A stretch of 64,000 nt of DNA from Paracoccus nototheniae (lineage in GTDB: Bacteria; Pseudomonadota; Alphaproteobacteria; Rhodobacterales; Rhodobacteraceae). This document shows positions 26,303-33,793 of the stretch, piece by piece. The DNA lies in contig NZ_RQRT01000016.1 in NCBI RefSeq assembly GCF_004335005.1, positions 1 through 64,000 of the forward strand, written 5' to 3'. Position 1 is the stretch's first letter, and each line of letters begins with the position of its first letter. The translations under genes were made by a program, and so were the position numbers. The notes below the pieces were generated by a model. That model was not told the DNA's origin, did not search any database, and was given only the letters and a program-made list of their open reading frames with translations.

Positions 26303-26613
26303 GCTGAGTGCTTAGCTCGACAGTGCCGTGCTGGTGATGATGGCCGTTCCGAAATTATTCAAGTTCTCTATGACTGCCTTTTCAGTCCGTTGAAGTTTAG
26401 TTGGAGTAATAAGTTCTTGTTCCGTCTCGATATTCATCTCTGTTTCAGTAAGTTCTGCTACCATAATGGTCTCCTTCTTGTTGAGCTTCTTCTTGCGTGG
26501 CCGGTCCTTGAAGTAGGACAGGAGGCACATCAGAAAGAAGCCGACTGCGATTAGAACCATCATCGTAAAGCTCGGCACCGGTAACCCGACGACTGTCGAG
26601 CGAAGCACTCAGC
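26303..26613. repeat. 311-bp cassette bounded by 22-bp inverted repeats
   Basis: Positions 26303-26324 and 26592-26613 are inverted copies identical at 21 of 22 positions. The single difference makes the stop codon TAA in the left copy. The repeats do not extend outward or inward and I see no target duplication. The cassette contains the small-peptide gene, a promoter-like pair lies just outside the right repeat, and a terminator lies outside the left one. It could be an invertible segment or a miniature element. Confidence 0.7.
26312..26464 (-). CDS. Small acidic peptide with strong ribosome site
   Basis: 50 residues from the ATG at 26464, preceded seven bases upstream by GAAGGAGA, one of the best ribosome sites in the island. 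The first part is acidic (MVAELTETEMNIETEQEL), the second uncharged and ends TAIITSTALSS. The stop codon lies in the left inverted repeat. The frame is open upstream, where an ATG at 26563 would add a membrane segment (MMVLIAVGFFLMCLLSYF) and a basic patch, so a longer membrane-anchored form is possible. The acidic leader plus short tail recalls secreted or modified peptide precursors, but no maturation gene is adjacent. Unrecognised. Confidence 0.5.
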   Translation of the reverse strand: MVAELTETEMNIETEQELITPTKLQRTEKAVIENLNNFGTAIITSTALSS

Positions 26614-26619
26614 TTCACC

Positions 26620-26648
26620 CATATCCCACATCGGCCCGCATCTGTCAA
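26620..26648 (-). promoter_or_regulatory. Candidate promoter reading into the cassette
   Basis: On the minus strand TTGACA (26643-26648) is followed after 17 bases by GATATG (26620-26625). The -35 match is perfect, the -10 fair. It lies immediately outside the right inverted repeat and points at the small-peptide gene. Confidence 0.45.
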
Positions 26649-26927
26649 GTTAGTTAATAATTTCAAGTAATTGGAGGGTATAGGTCATCTTCGGTCCTTA
26701 GCGTTCTGTGAAGTGATGTGCCCTGTTGCGTCAGGCAGCTCTCCGTCCTCAGCGTCTGCGATGCTGCATCGGCAAAGGGTCAGAGCATGAACGGCACGAG
26801 CGGCAGCTCCGTCCCGCATAGCCGCTGCCAGGGCGGCGCTCGGGCATAGGCGCAAGGAGCCCCAAGCGGTCATTCCACCCTAAATTCAGAAAATCACTTT
26901 GCGGCATCAGCGGAACATTCAAACGGC

Positions 26928-26960
26928 TTGACTGTGATGGGCGATAGCGACACTTCTCTA
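26928..26960 (+). promoter_or_regulatory. Possible promoter of the argC leader
   Basis: TTGACT at 26928-26933 could be a -35 box. Around 26951-26960 only a poor -10 (TTCTCTA) is present. If used, the transcript would begin at or near the leader ATG at 26964, which would make the leader peptide mRNA leaderless, as known for trpL of rhizobia. Weak support from sequence alone. Confidence 0.3.
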
Positions 26961-26963
26961 GGC

Positions 26964-27059
26964 ATGTTCAGGAGCCAGACCCTTTTTGATCGACGCCGAC
27001 GCCGCGCCCCCTTGCGGCGGCTCTTTGGGCTGCGCGTCGATCAGCGTCCTGTGGTGTAG
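26964..27059 (+). CDS. Putative arginine leader peptide of argC
   Basis: 31 codons from ATG to TAG. Ten encode arginine: codon 3, codons 10-14 in a row (CGA CGC CGA CGC CGC), 18-19, 24 and 28. The ATG lacks a clear ribosome site; an in-frame ATG at 26937 would add nine residues. The Arg run sits in the 5' arm of a hairpin and a terminator follows before argC. In classical attenuators, scarce charged tRNA stalls the ribosome on such codons and prevents the terminator. The reading is inference, but the combination of codon run, target gene and terminator is specific. Confidence 0.6.
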   Translation: MFRSQTLFDRRRRRAPLRRLFGLRVDQRPVV

Positions 27060-27148
27060 TAGCGGACTCGCTATATAGCCCACTCCCCCAAAGAGCAGAT
27101 CCGACCCGCTTTCCTGAGCCCCCGCAGCCTTCGGCTCCGGGGGCTTTT
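26988..27148 (+). promoter_or_regulatory. Putative argC attenuator RNA
   Basis: Pairings visible in the leader are: GATCGACGC (26988-26996) with GCGTCGATC (27034-27042), enclosing GCCGC/GCGGC (27001-27005/27014-27018), so the Arg codons lie in this hairpin; GCTCTTTGGG (27020-27029) with CCCAAAGAGC (27087-27096), perfect over ten; and GGCTGCG (27028-27034) with CGCAGCC (27123-27129), which would open the 5' arm of the terminator. A ribosome stalled at 26991-27005 would free 27020-27034 for the last pairings. This would be antitermination when arginine is short. Confidence 0.5.
27117..27148 (+). terminator. Intrinsic terminator inside the argC leader
   Basis: Outer arms AGCCCCCG (27117-27124) and CGGGGGCT (27138-27145) enclose AGCC/GGCT with a TTC loop, then TTTT and, after GC, TTTC. 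It is oriented toward argC and ends 29 bases before its ATG, too close for a promoter in between, so argC must be transcribed through it. Confidence 0.8.
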
Positions 27149-27177
27149 GCTTTCTCAAGCCTGAAGAGGACACCACC

Positions 27178-28155
27178 ATGAGCATTCGCGTCGGCATTGT
27201 CGGCATCAGCGGTTTTGGCGGCGGCGAAGCGCTGCGCTTGATCGCTAGCCACCCCTCGTTCGAGCTGGTCTACGCCGCAGGCGAGGGCAGCGCCGGTAGT
27301 CGGTTGATGGACCGCTTCCCTGGTGTGCCGGACAAGCTTGCCGATTTGGTGATCGCGAAGTGGGACCCTGCTGCCCTGCCGAAACTCGACGTGCTCTTTG
27401 CCTCGCTGCCCACGGGCACCTCGGCCGAGGCGCTGGCGCGTGTTCCTGAGCAGGTGAAGATCGTCGATATTGGCGGCGACCACCGCTATGTCGAGGGTTG
27501 GGGTTACGGCTTGGCTGACGTCTGGCCTGACCAGATCAAGGACCGGAGCCGCATTGCGAACCCTGGGTGCTTTCCCGCCGCGACACTGAATGCGCTGGCC
27601 CCGCTGCTCACCCACAAGCTCATCGAGTCTGGGAACATCATCATCGACGCCAAGACCGGCATCTCTGGGGCAGGCCGGGGCGGCGGTGACAGCAAATTTG
27701 GTTATGCAGAAAGCAACGAGAACCTACAGCCCTACGGCCTGCTGAAGCACGTCCACATGCCCGAGATTGCCAAGACCATTGAGCAACTCAGCGGCGGCAG
27801 CGCAGCCGGTCTAGTGTTCACACCGCATCTTGTGCCGATGACCCGAGGCGTTCTCGCCACCATCTACTGCCGGGGCACTGCGACCACTGAGCAGTGCATG
27901 GATGCGGCCCGGAGTTTTTATGCGGACAGGCCGTTCGTCCGAGTGACCGACAGGCCGCCACAGACCAAATGGGCCACTGGTTCAAACCTCTCTTTCGTCA
28001 GCTATGTAGCCGACCCGGAGCGAAACTTGGTCATTGCGATGGGCGTGGTCGACAACCTCGGTAAGGGAGCCGCTGGACACGCGGTGCAGAATGCGAACCT
28101 GATTTGTGGGCTTGCTGAGACGGCAGGATTGGACGGGGCACCTATCTGGCCGTGA
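27178..28155 (+). CDS. argC: N-acetyl-gamma-glutamyl-phosphate reductase
   Basis: 325 residues from the ATG at 27178, with GAGGA nine bases upstream. It reduces N-acetylglutamyl phosphate to the semialdehyde with NADPH in arginine synthesis. Seen: Rossmann start VGIVGISGFGGGEALRLI, the active-site segment ANPGCFPAATLNALAPL with the catalytic Cys near 126, GISGAGRGG near 162, and HVHMPEIAKTI near 196 with the catalytic His. It is shorter and quite different from the ArgC I expect of this family, and no other arginine gene is near. A second, acquired argC is likely. Its leader suggests arginine control. Confidence 0.92.
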   Translation: MSIRVGIVGISGFGGGEALRLIASHPSFELVYAAGEGSAGSRLMDRFPGVPDKLADLVIAKWDPAALPKLDVLFASLPTGTSAEALARVPEQVKIVDIGGDHRYVEGWGYGLADVWPDQIKDRSRIANPGCFPAATLNALAPLLTHKLIESGNIIIDAKTGISGAGRGGGDSKFGYAESNENLQPYGLLKHVHMPEIAKTIEQLSGGSAAGLVFTPHLVPMTRGVLATIYCRGTATTEQCMDAARSFYADRPFVRVTDRPPQTKWATGSNLSFVSYVADPERNLVIAMGVVDNLGKGAAGHAVQNANLICGLAETAGLDGAPIWP

Positions 28156-28180
28156 CGCTAAGGTGAGGTTGCACCTGCGT

Positions 28181-28206
28181 AGCCGTTCGCATCCTTGCGA
28201 GCGGCT
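28181..28206 (+). terminator. Hairpin after argC
   Basis: Arms AGCCGTTCGCA (28181-28191) and TGCGAGCGGCT (28196-28206) pair over 11 positions with one T-G wobble and a four-base loop. No T run follows, so termination is uncertain. From here to about 28597 I see no gene. Confidence 0.4.
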
Positions 28207-28597
28207 GCTTCATCCCGCAAAGCTGACGGATACCCGTCACGTCTGTGCGTCTCCTTTGTGCGACACCTTTCGGGAAGTTTTTCCTGACAGCCCGAGTTCT
28301 TTCCGCGCCTGCGCAATGTCCCGCAAAGCAGACCGTCAATCGCCACCCTGGTTCGTCCGCTATGCGGGACAAAGCTAACATTCACGATACGAAAACTTTT
28401 CACGCGCATAATGAATGTGGAACGGCTTGGTTTCTTGCCCATCTTGAGAAGCCTGGATCGCAAGTTTGGCCACAATGTAGACAGGCCGGACATCCAGAAT
28501 AATCAGCCCAATATCGCCTGCTGGAGATGAAACGCCTAAGCTTCGAAAACTCGATACCTAGCCAGATTTCCTCAAACTCGACTGTCGTAGGATTGGC

Positions 28598-29019
28598 CTG
28601 GTCTGCCCCCAGCACGATGGCCTGGCGGCTTACGTTGAGCTTTGCTGAAGGATCGATCATCTTTTTACGCTCGGCAACAGATCCGCCTTTCCGAACACGC
28701 CGGACATCGCAGCAGGGACCGTGGCCCCAGTGGGGCCGCGTAAGCCCTGCGGAGAATCGTTCTCCAGCGCCAACTCTCCGATCTTGGCATGCAATGTCCT
28801 TATGTCGATTATAGGGACCAGTTCAGCCTTTGGCGTGTCGCCGAAAACACCTGTCGCACCTTGCAGGAACTGGTCACGCCACTGTTTGATCTGGTTCTGG
28901 CGGGCATCAAAATCCCGTGCCAGCTCGATCAATGTTCGCACACCCTTGATCGCGGCTACCGCCACCTTCGCCTTGAAGGCCGGGCTGTGGTTCCGGCACG
29001 GTCGTCTCGTCATGGTCAT
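28598..29019 (-). pseudogene. IS3-family element remnant (orfA with insertion, start of orfB)
   Basis: The frame 29019-28657 is an OrfA: PAFKAKVAVAAIKGVRTLIELA then NQIKQWRDQFLQGATGVFG. After LALEND an in-frame run of about 16 foreign residues interrupts the normal end before GKADLLPSVKR; the inserted bases contain a GGCCCC/GGGGCC palindrome. OrfB starts at 28660 (MIDPSAKLNVSRQAIVLG), but similarity stops after about 20 residues. The element is dead. The catalytic part of an OrfB in opposite orientation survives separately at 32150-32301. Confidence 0.8.
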
Positions 29020-29076
29020 CTCCTCGCATGCAGCATCATGCTGCTGGTGCGCGGAAAATCCACTTATCCCGGCTGT

Positions 29077-29943
29077 TCAGTTTTCCCGAGCTACCTCTGG
29101 AACCTGCTTAGTGGCTATCCTGTGCAGCTTGGCAAGGTCAGACAGGTGTCCGGGCAACTTCGTCTGGGTAAGGAGGATAGTGCGAACCGGGGCATCCCTG
29201 CGCGCATCCATCGCTGCGGCGACGGCCTGATACTTGATGCACTGGTAGAGCCCACGTTCTAGATCGGCCAAATTAGAGGTATAGGATTTTACCTCAACGC
29301 ACACCGTTTCCTCGGGTCCGCGTAGGACGACATCGACACGATCACCCGACAAAAGAGGTACTTCGGTAAAGGCCTTGTAGCCCGCGTAACGTGGATCGAT
29401 CGCGCCAGGGTTAGCTGTCGCCCAGAGGCGGAGCCTCTTGTGAGGTTCGCCTTCGCCGCCAGCCGATCCGTCACGCTCTTGCGGCACCACTGGTGCTGGC
29501 ATTGCGCCGGGGCCGAAAACGTCGTTGATAATTTTGTCCCAGTCCTCAAAGGAATAGACTTCGGTGATTGCACGGTCGCAATACTTGCTCCAGAACTTTG
29601 GCCTATCCTTCCATACATCTTTGTTGGCAAGAGCTTCCTTGCCAAACCATTGAGCAAGGAAGCCACCGGCTCCGTTACCAGGGTAACGTGTATCCTGACG
29701 GACGAGGAGGACGTTCAGGAGCGGCACATGTGGGTAGTGCTCATGGATACGATTCATGAGATTTCCTGCAGGAACACCCATCTCTGTTGAAAAAATTTTT
29801 GTGAATGGGGCTCCGGCTTCGAGCGCCGTGGCGGCTCGTCCATAGGTTAGTGCAGATCGCTCCGCAGCTGCTTGGGCGAGTAGGCGGGCAAGCAACGATG
29901 TGCCATAGGACCTGAGATTGTCGTGAGTAGGGCTGTAGATCAT
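29077..29943 (-). CDS. Predicted PD-(D/E)XK nuclease-domain protein
   Basis: 288 residues from the ATG at 29943, preceded by GGAGAG. The C-terminal third has the nuclease order: EVPLLSGDRVDVVL with the metal-binding Asp, VCVEVKSYTS (E.K strand), and a following helix YQCIKYQAVAAA with the Q...Y pattern seen in RecB-like members. The N-terminal ~170 residues are unrecognised; they include LLARLLAQAAAERSALTYGRAA. A stand-alone DNA-processing or defence protein is plausible in this island, but no partner gene is evident. Confidence 0.65.
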   Translation of the reverse strand: MIYSPTHDNLRSYGTSLLARLLAQAAAERSALTYGRAATALEAGAPFTKIFSTEMGVPAGNLMNRIHEHYPHVPLLNVLLVRQDTRYPGNGAGGFLAQWFGKEALANKDVWKDRPKFWSKYCDRAITEVYSFEDWDKIINDVFGPGAMPAPVVPQERDGSAGGEGEPHKRLRLWATANPGAIDPRYAGYKAFTEVPLLSGDRVDVVLRGPEETVCVEVKSYTSNLADLERGLYQCIKYQAVAAAMDARRDAPVRTILLTQTKLPGHLSDLAKLHRIATKQVPEVAREN

Positions 29944-30224
29944 AATCTCTCCATCAATCTTAAAATTATGCGGTAAATACCGGAGCCTAACGTCGAAAAC
30001 GTGCACGACTGACACAAGTCATTAAAGTAGCGCAGGTTCGACATTTTAATGTATGCGCCATGAAAGGGACCTTCACTTTAGTGCAGCGAAGATCAGGTCT
30101 GTCTGCATAGAGCCGGTGGTATAAGTCACTGCTGCGACTGCTATGCAGCATGTGCTCGCGGGTAGCGAGACTGCGCCCAGTTCCTAGATCACCGGGCGAG
30201 ACCGCTTGAACGATAGCTTCATGC

Positions 30225-30812
30225 CTAGCGCTGTGTGGTTGGCAGAACATCCCCCTTCGATATCCTTAGCAGGTCGTCGAAAGCGTCTGTGAACGCAATT
30301 CTCAAGTCGTGTGCTTCATTTGGAGGGTCGTGATCAAAGTCAGATGCGACAATGGCTTCTCTCAAGGTCGCTATCCTTGAGACAAAGCTCTCAGACAGAA
30401 CTAGCCGATCTTCGTTGAGGATTCTGCGCGCTTCCCACCAATGTTTTAATGCGTCGTTACGCCAGTCCTTATAAGTATCAGTCCGATAGAAGAATTCAAC
30501 ATCCCGTCCAGCTTCAGAAAACCCGTCATCGATATGGCTCCAGAGGTCGCGCGCGTCGTTAAGGTTCGTAAGAACGGCAGCGTATGCTCGCCTCCGTTCT
30601 TCCCAAATACGTTGAGCAATGAAGCGCTCTCGCTCTACGTGCGACAGCTGGCTAGCAACGGATAGCGTGGCTGCTTGATTTGCCTTGGCCCCAACTTTCG
30701 TCCCGAGTATCGCACCACCAATGCCAACGGCACCACTTATGACCGCCCCAACCGCAGTGATGATTGCCGCCCATACTTCGGGGCTCCAAACCGTTGAAAC
30801 AGTCTCCATCAT
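30225..30812 (-). CDS. Hypothetical single-span membrane protein
   Basis: 195 residues from the first of two adjacent ATGs at 30812, with AAAGGA about 12 bases upstream. Residues 10-35 (AAIITAVGAVISGAVGIGGAILGTK) are a glycine-rich membrane segment, followed by an amphipathic and then charged helical domain (RIWEERRRAYAAVLTNLNDARDLW...). This build, a short anchor and a cytosolic helical domain, is common for unannotated island proteins. Function unknown. Confidence 0.65.
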   Translation of the reverse strand: MMETVSTVWSPEVWAAIITAVGAVISGAVGIGGAILGTKVGAKANQAATLSVASQLSHVERERFIAQRIWEERRRAYAAVLTNLNDARDLWSHIDDGFSEAGRDVEFFYRTDTYKDWRNDALKHWWEARRILNEDRLVLSESFVSRIATLREAIVASDFDHDPPNEAHDLRIAFTDAFDDLLRISKGDVLPTTQR

Positions 30813-31019
30813 GTTTTCATTTTTCCTTTCGCGCTCTATCGACTGAGGTTGTCTCACTGGGGTCTGTACAGCTGACGCAGGCTCACGGCCTCCGTGCATC
30901 TATTAATCATTTAAAGACGAGGCATCTTTTGAAAGAAAATCCTTAGTAGATTGAGGCTGTCGAATTATGGTCTAAACAAATTTCCTTATCATGTTCCTCT
31001 TATACTGAGCATCTTAAAA

Positions 31020-32054
31020 ATGAACCGTTTCGAGCGCATAACTTCCGGCTACCACGCACGATCTTCCGCTGCAGCTGGCTGCACGTCGCGCGGCGCGGCG
31101 CGTCTTGGGTGGCTGGTCATCGCCGCGGCGGCCGCCCTGCTTCCCATGCAAGCGAGAGCCGCCTCTTGGGCGGAGGCTATCGCGGCGGTCGAGGCGCAGG
31201 AAGAGAAGCTCTGGCAGCTTGCCCACCGCCGCGGTCAGGAAGGCCGCCACATCGGAACGCTCTACAACGAGTTCCACGCCAACGAGCACAGCTGCTCGAT
31301 CCTTGGTAGGATGCTCGGCAAGGCCGACTTTATAGTCGAACTTGAGCAATCGACGCAGATCGACATTTCAACCACCGACGGCCACGCTACTGGCGTTGCC
31401 GCTCATTCTCTCGGGAACTGGGCGGCGAGTGCACGTCGGCTGCTCGATCTCGACGAGCCTCGGCGTATTCGGGAGTGGAACTTGGACTGCGTCGGCGAAT
31501 TCGGCATTCCCGGCACGGCATGGATCGGCGAAAATGGCGCGCCAACCTTCTTCGACATCGACGGCACGACGCTAAAGGTGATTGGGAACGTAGAAGAGGG
31601 CTTTTCCCAAAGACTGATCGCGGTCATCGAGGAGAACCCGCATATCACCCATGTCGCCCTCGGCAGCGCCGGCGGAAGCGTGCACGAGGCCATCATGGCC
31701 GGTGTCTTCATCCGTCAGAGGAACCTGGAGACGCTCCTCTGGAACAACTGCTTCTCTGCCTGCACGATCGTCTTTGCTGGCGGGGTCAAGCGACAGATCT
31801 GGTCGCCATATCCTGATCTCGCCTTCCATCAGGTCAGCATCGGTGGTGTGGCCGTGCCCTCCGACGATCCTGTCTATGACCGGCTCGGGTCCTACGCTAG
31901 GCTAATGGGCATTCACCCCAAGCCATTCCTCGCGCTCTTCCGGAGCGCGCCGCCGAGCGACTTCACTCGGCCAAAGTCGGATCTGCTCTGCGCTGCAAAC
32001 ATTGCAACTTGGGTACAGCGGGCCTGCGATGCTAAGGACTACTCCTGGAACTAA
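31020..32054 (+). CDS. Exported ClpP-like (COG3904-type) protein
   Basis: 344 residues from the ATG at 31020; the frame is open to a TTG at 30951, but the ATG gives a more usual signal anchor (LGWLVIAAAAALLPMQARAAS). The second half follows the periplasmic ClpP/crotonase-like pattern: ITHVALGSAGGSVHEAIMAGVFIR as the oxyanion strand, then NNCFSACTIVFAGG with the predicted nucleophile Ser, and a His in LAFHQVS. Members are predicted serine proteases with no known substrates. The stretch between the signal and this domain is unrecognised. Confidence 0.7.
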   Translation: MNRFERITSGYHARSSAAAGCTSRGAARLGWLVIAAAAALLPMQARAASWAEAIAAVEAQEEKLWQLAHRRGQEGRHIGTLYNEFHANEHSCSILGRMLGKADFIVELEQSTQIDISTTDGHATGVAAHSLGNWAASARRLLDLDEPRRIREWNLDCVGEFGIPGTAWIGENGAPTFFDIDGTTLKVIGNVEEGFSQRLIAVIEENPHITHVALGSAGGSVHEAIMAGVFIRQRNLETLLWNNCFSACTIVFAGGVKRQIWSPYPDLAFHQVSIGGVAVPSDDPVYDRLGSYARLMGIHPKPFLALFRSAPPSDFTRPKSDLLCAANIATWVQRACDAKDYSWN

Positions 32055-32149
32055 TAAGCTCTTGGCTGCGGCGTGTTGGCTAGACACCGAAACGTGGCTA
32101 GCGAGCTAGATCGAACACTGTTTTGGGGCGCACACCCTTAAACTGACTT

Positions 32150-32301
32150 CGACACAACCCCAACTCTTCGCATCGTATGCGCAAGAAAAACTGGAGACTT
32201 GGCGTAGGCACTACAACGAGGACCGACCTCATCGTGCGATCGGATATAACGTCCCGATCGCCCTGCATTATCCCGGCGGCGCAGCCAGCCCGTCGCCATG
32301 A
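32150..32301 (+). pseudogene. IS3-family OrfB C-terminal fragment
   Basis: In frame up to TGA at 32299-32301 the text reads EKLETWRRHYNEDRPHRAIG followed by YNVPIALHYPGGAASPSP, the normal end of an IS3-family transposase. The upstream part is missing. No gene is otherwise seen in 32055-32470. Confidence 0.8.
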
Positions 32302-32470
32302 CCGAGCCGGAAAACTCCAGCATCCGGCGGTCCAAGGTTGGGAAGCAGCGCACAAACCGAAAGACTCTCATTATGAACAAGGGACGATCGGGGGGCAGAT
32401 CACCACATGTACACTATGGCCAGAGGACTGAAGTTCAGGCCGGGGAGGACCATTGGTCTGAAGCCATTAC

Positions 32471-33793
32471 TTAACTCATTCCCTCCGGTCTGTCCGGCCA
32501 ATATTTTCTAGACTGATGGTATTCAAGAGACTCTCCTAACTCCGAGAACTCAAGAAGGCTTCCGACCTTCTCCATTAGGACATCGCGAACCTCGGCAGGT
32601 TTCGCAAAGAAGAATTCCTTGCGAGCATTCACCGCGTTCAGAGCTCTGTCCCGAAAATGAGTGTGAAGCTCATTCTCCAATGACACGGCGTCTTCGGAAA
32701 AGAAAAGGGCGTGAACATCGAAACGAAAAGGAACGGATGCGCCACCTAGCTCCGTTATGCGATCATTTGGATCAAGCCGTCTCGTCAATCCAATCTTAAC
32801 AACGTTCGTGCCGAACGCCCCCCGGTTTGAGATGACGTAAACATATCCCGATCTAATGTTTGCTAGGCGGAATTCGTTCTGCTTGATGGCATCCTCCAGC
32901 GCTAAAAGGTTCGCCTCCAAGTCGGGGTTTCTCTCTCCTCTCTCCCAAAGTGCCTTGATGGCGTTCTCAAGGTGGTGCTTCTCTTTCGCCAGCCGCTCAC
33001 GCTCCTCAGCGAACTCCTTTTCGATGCGCTTCTCCTCGCGAATTCTCGCCCGATTTTCTCTCTCTGCTTCCTTTTCTTCCTGCTTCTTCATTAGCCAGTC
33101 GGCCGTGAGCTCGACCTCTCGCACCCGGAGATCATGGTACCGCTCGCTGATCTGCATCTCCATGATTTTGCCCAGATTCGTGATAGCCTTGCGTGACGCT
33201 TCGAGCCGCTTCTTGGCTACAGCTGGATTTCCGGTGCGAAGTGAACGGATGCAGTTATCGCATTCGGCGTTGTAGGCACGGAGCATCAGCCTCCCCAGGT
33301 CGCTCGACAGCTTTCGCCCTGCGGCCAAGGAGTTCTCGAAGGTGAATGTCGATGAAACCTCAATGGCCCCTTGCTCCCTCACGATCTTGGCCACCTCAAC
33401 CTCGATACGCTCGAGTTCGGCTCTGTATCCTGCGGCATTCTCGAGTGGATGGTGGTATCGGTAAATACCGATGTCCTGTAGGATTTTCTGGTCGTCGAAG
33501 GAGATGGTTTTCTCCGCAGCTGTTGAGCTGTCGGCCAGCTGCGCCTGCAGCCTCGCCACCTCGGCCTTCAACGCGAAAAGCTCGGTGAGCGAAACCTCCG
33601 GGACCGTCGAATTGCTATCTATCTCAATCGCTGGCGCTGCTTGAGGCATGTCGCCGGCGTCCGCTACCCAGAGCTCCCACCCCTCGGGCATGGCAGGCCA
33701 GTTCGGGTCGGGCTTCCAGTCCTTAGGGGGCGTCCACCCCTTAGGTGGCTTGGGCCACCCAGGAGGCGGATTGAACGTCCGTCCTTTCGTCAC
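32471..33793 (-). CDS. DUF4041 / T5orf172 GIY-YIG protein
   Basis: 440 residues from the ATG at 33793. The first 45 residues are Trp-Pro repeats (PPPGWPKPPKGWTPPKDW, then PDPNWPAMPEGWELW). Residues ~75-320 are a long coiled coil of the DUF4041 type. The C-terminal ~100 residues hold the GIY-YIG variant: SGYVYVISN, VVKIGLTRR, DRITELG, and LENELHTHF with the catalytic Glu, then NARKEFF. A nuclease or DNA-binding role is expected. Its start overlaps the stop of the upstream coiled-coil gene (ATGA), so the two act together. Confidence 0.8.
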   Translation of the reverse strand: MTKGRTFNPPPGWPKPPKGWTPPKDWKPDPNWPAMPEGWELWVADAGDMPQAAPAIEIDSNSTVPEVSLTELFALKAEVARLQAQLADSSTAAEKTISFDDQKILQDIGIYRYHHPLENAAGYRAELERIEVEVAKIVREQGAIEVSSTFTFENSLAAGRKLSSDLGRLMLRAYNAECDNCIRSLRTGNPAVAKKRLEASRKAITNLGKIMEMQISERYHDLRVREVELTADWLMKKQEEKEAERENRARIREEKRIEKEFAEERERLAKEKHHLENAIKALWERGERNPDLEANLLALEDAIKQNEFRLANIRSGYVYVISNRGAFGTNVVKIGLTRRLDPNDRITELGGASVPFRFDVHALFFSEDAVSLENELHTHFRDRALNAVNARKEFFFAKPAEVRDVLMEKVGSLLEFSELGESLEYHQSRKYWPDRPEGMS

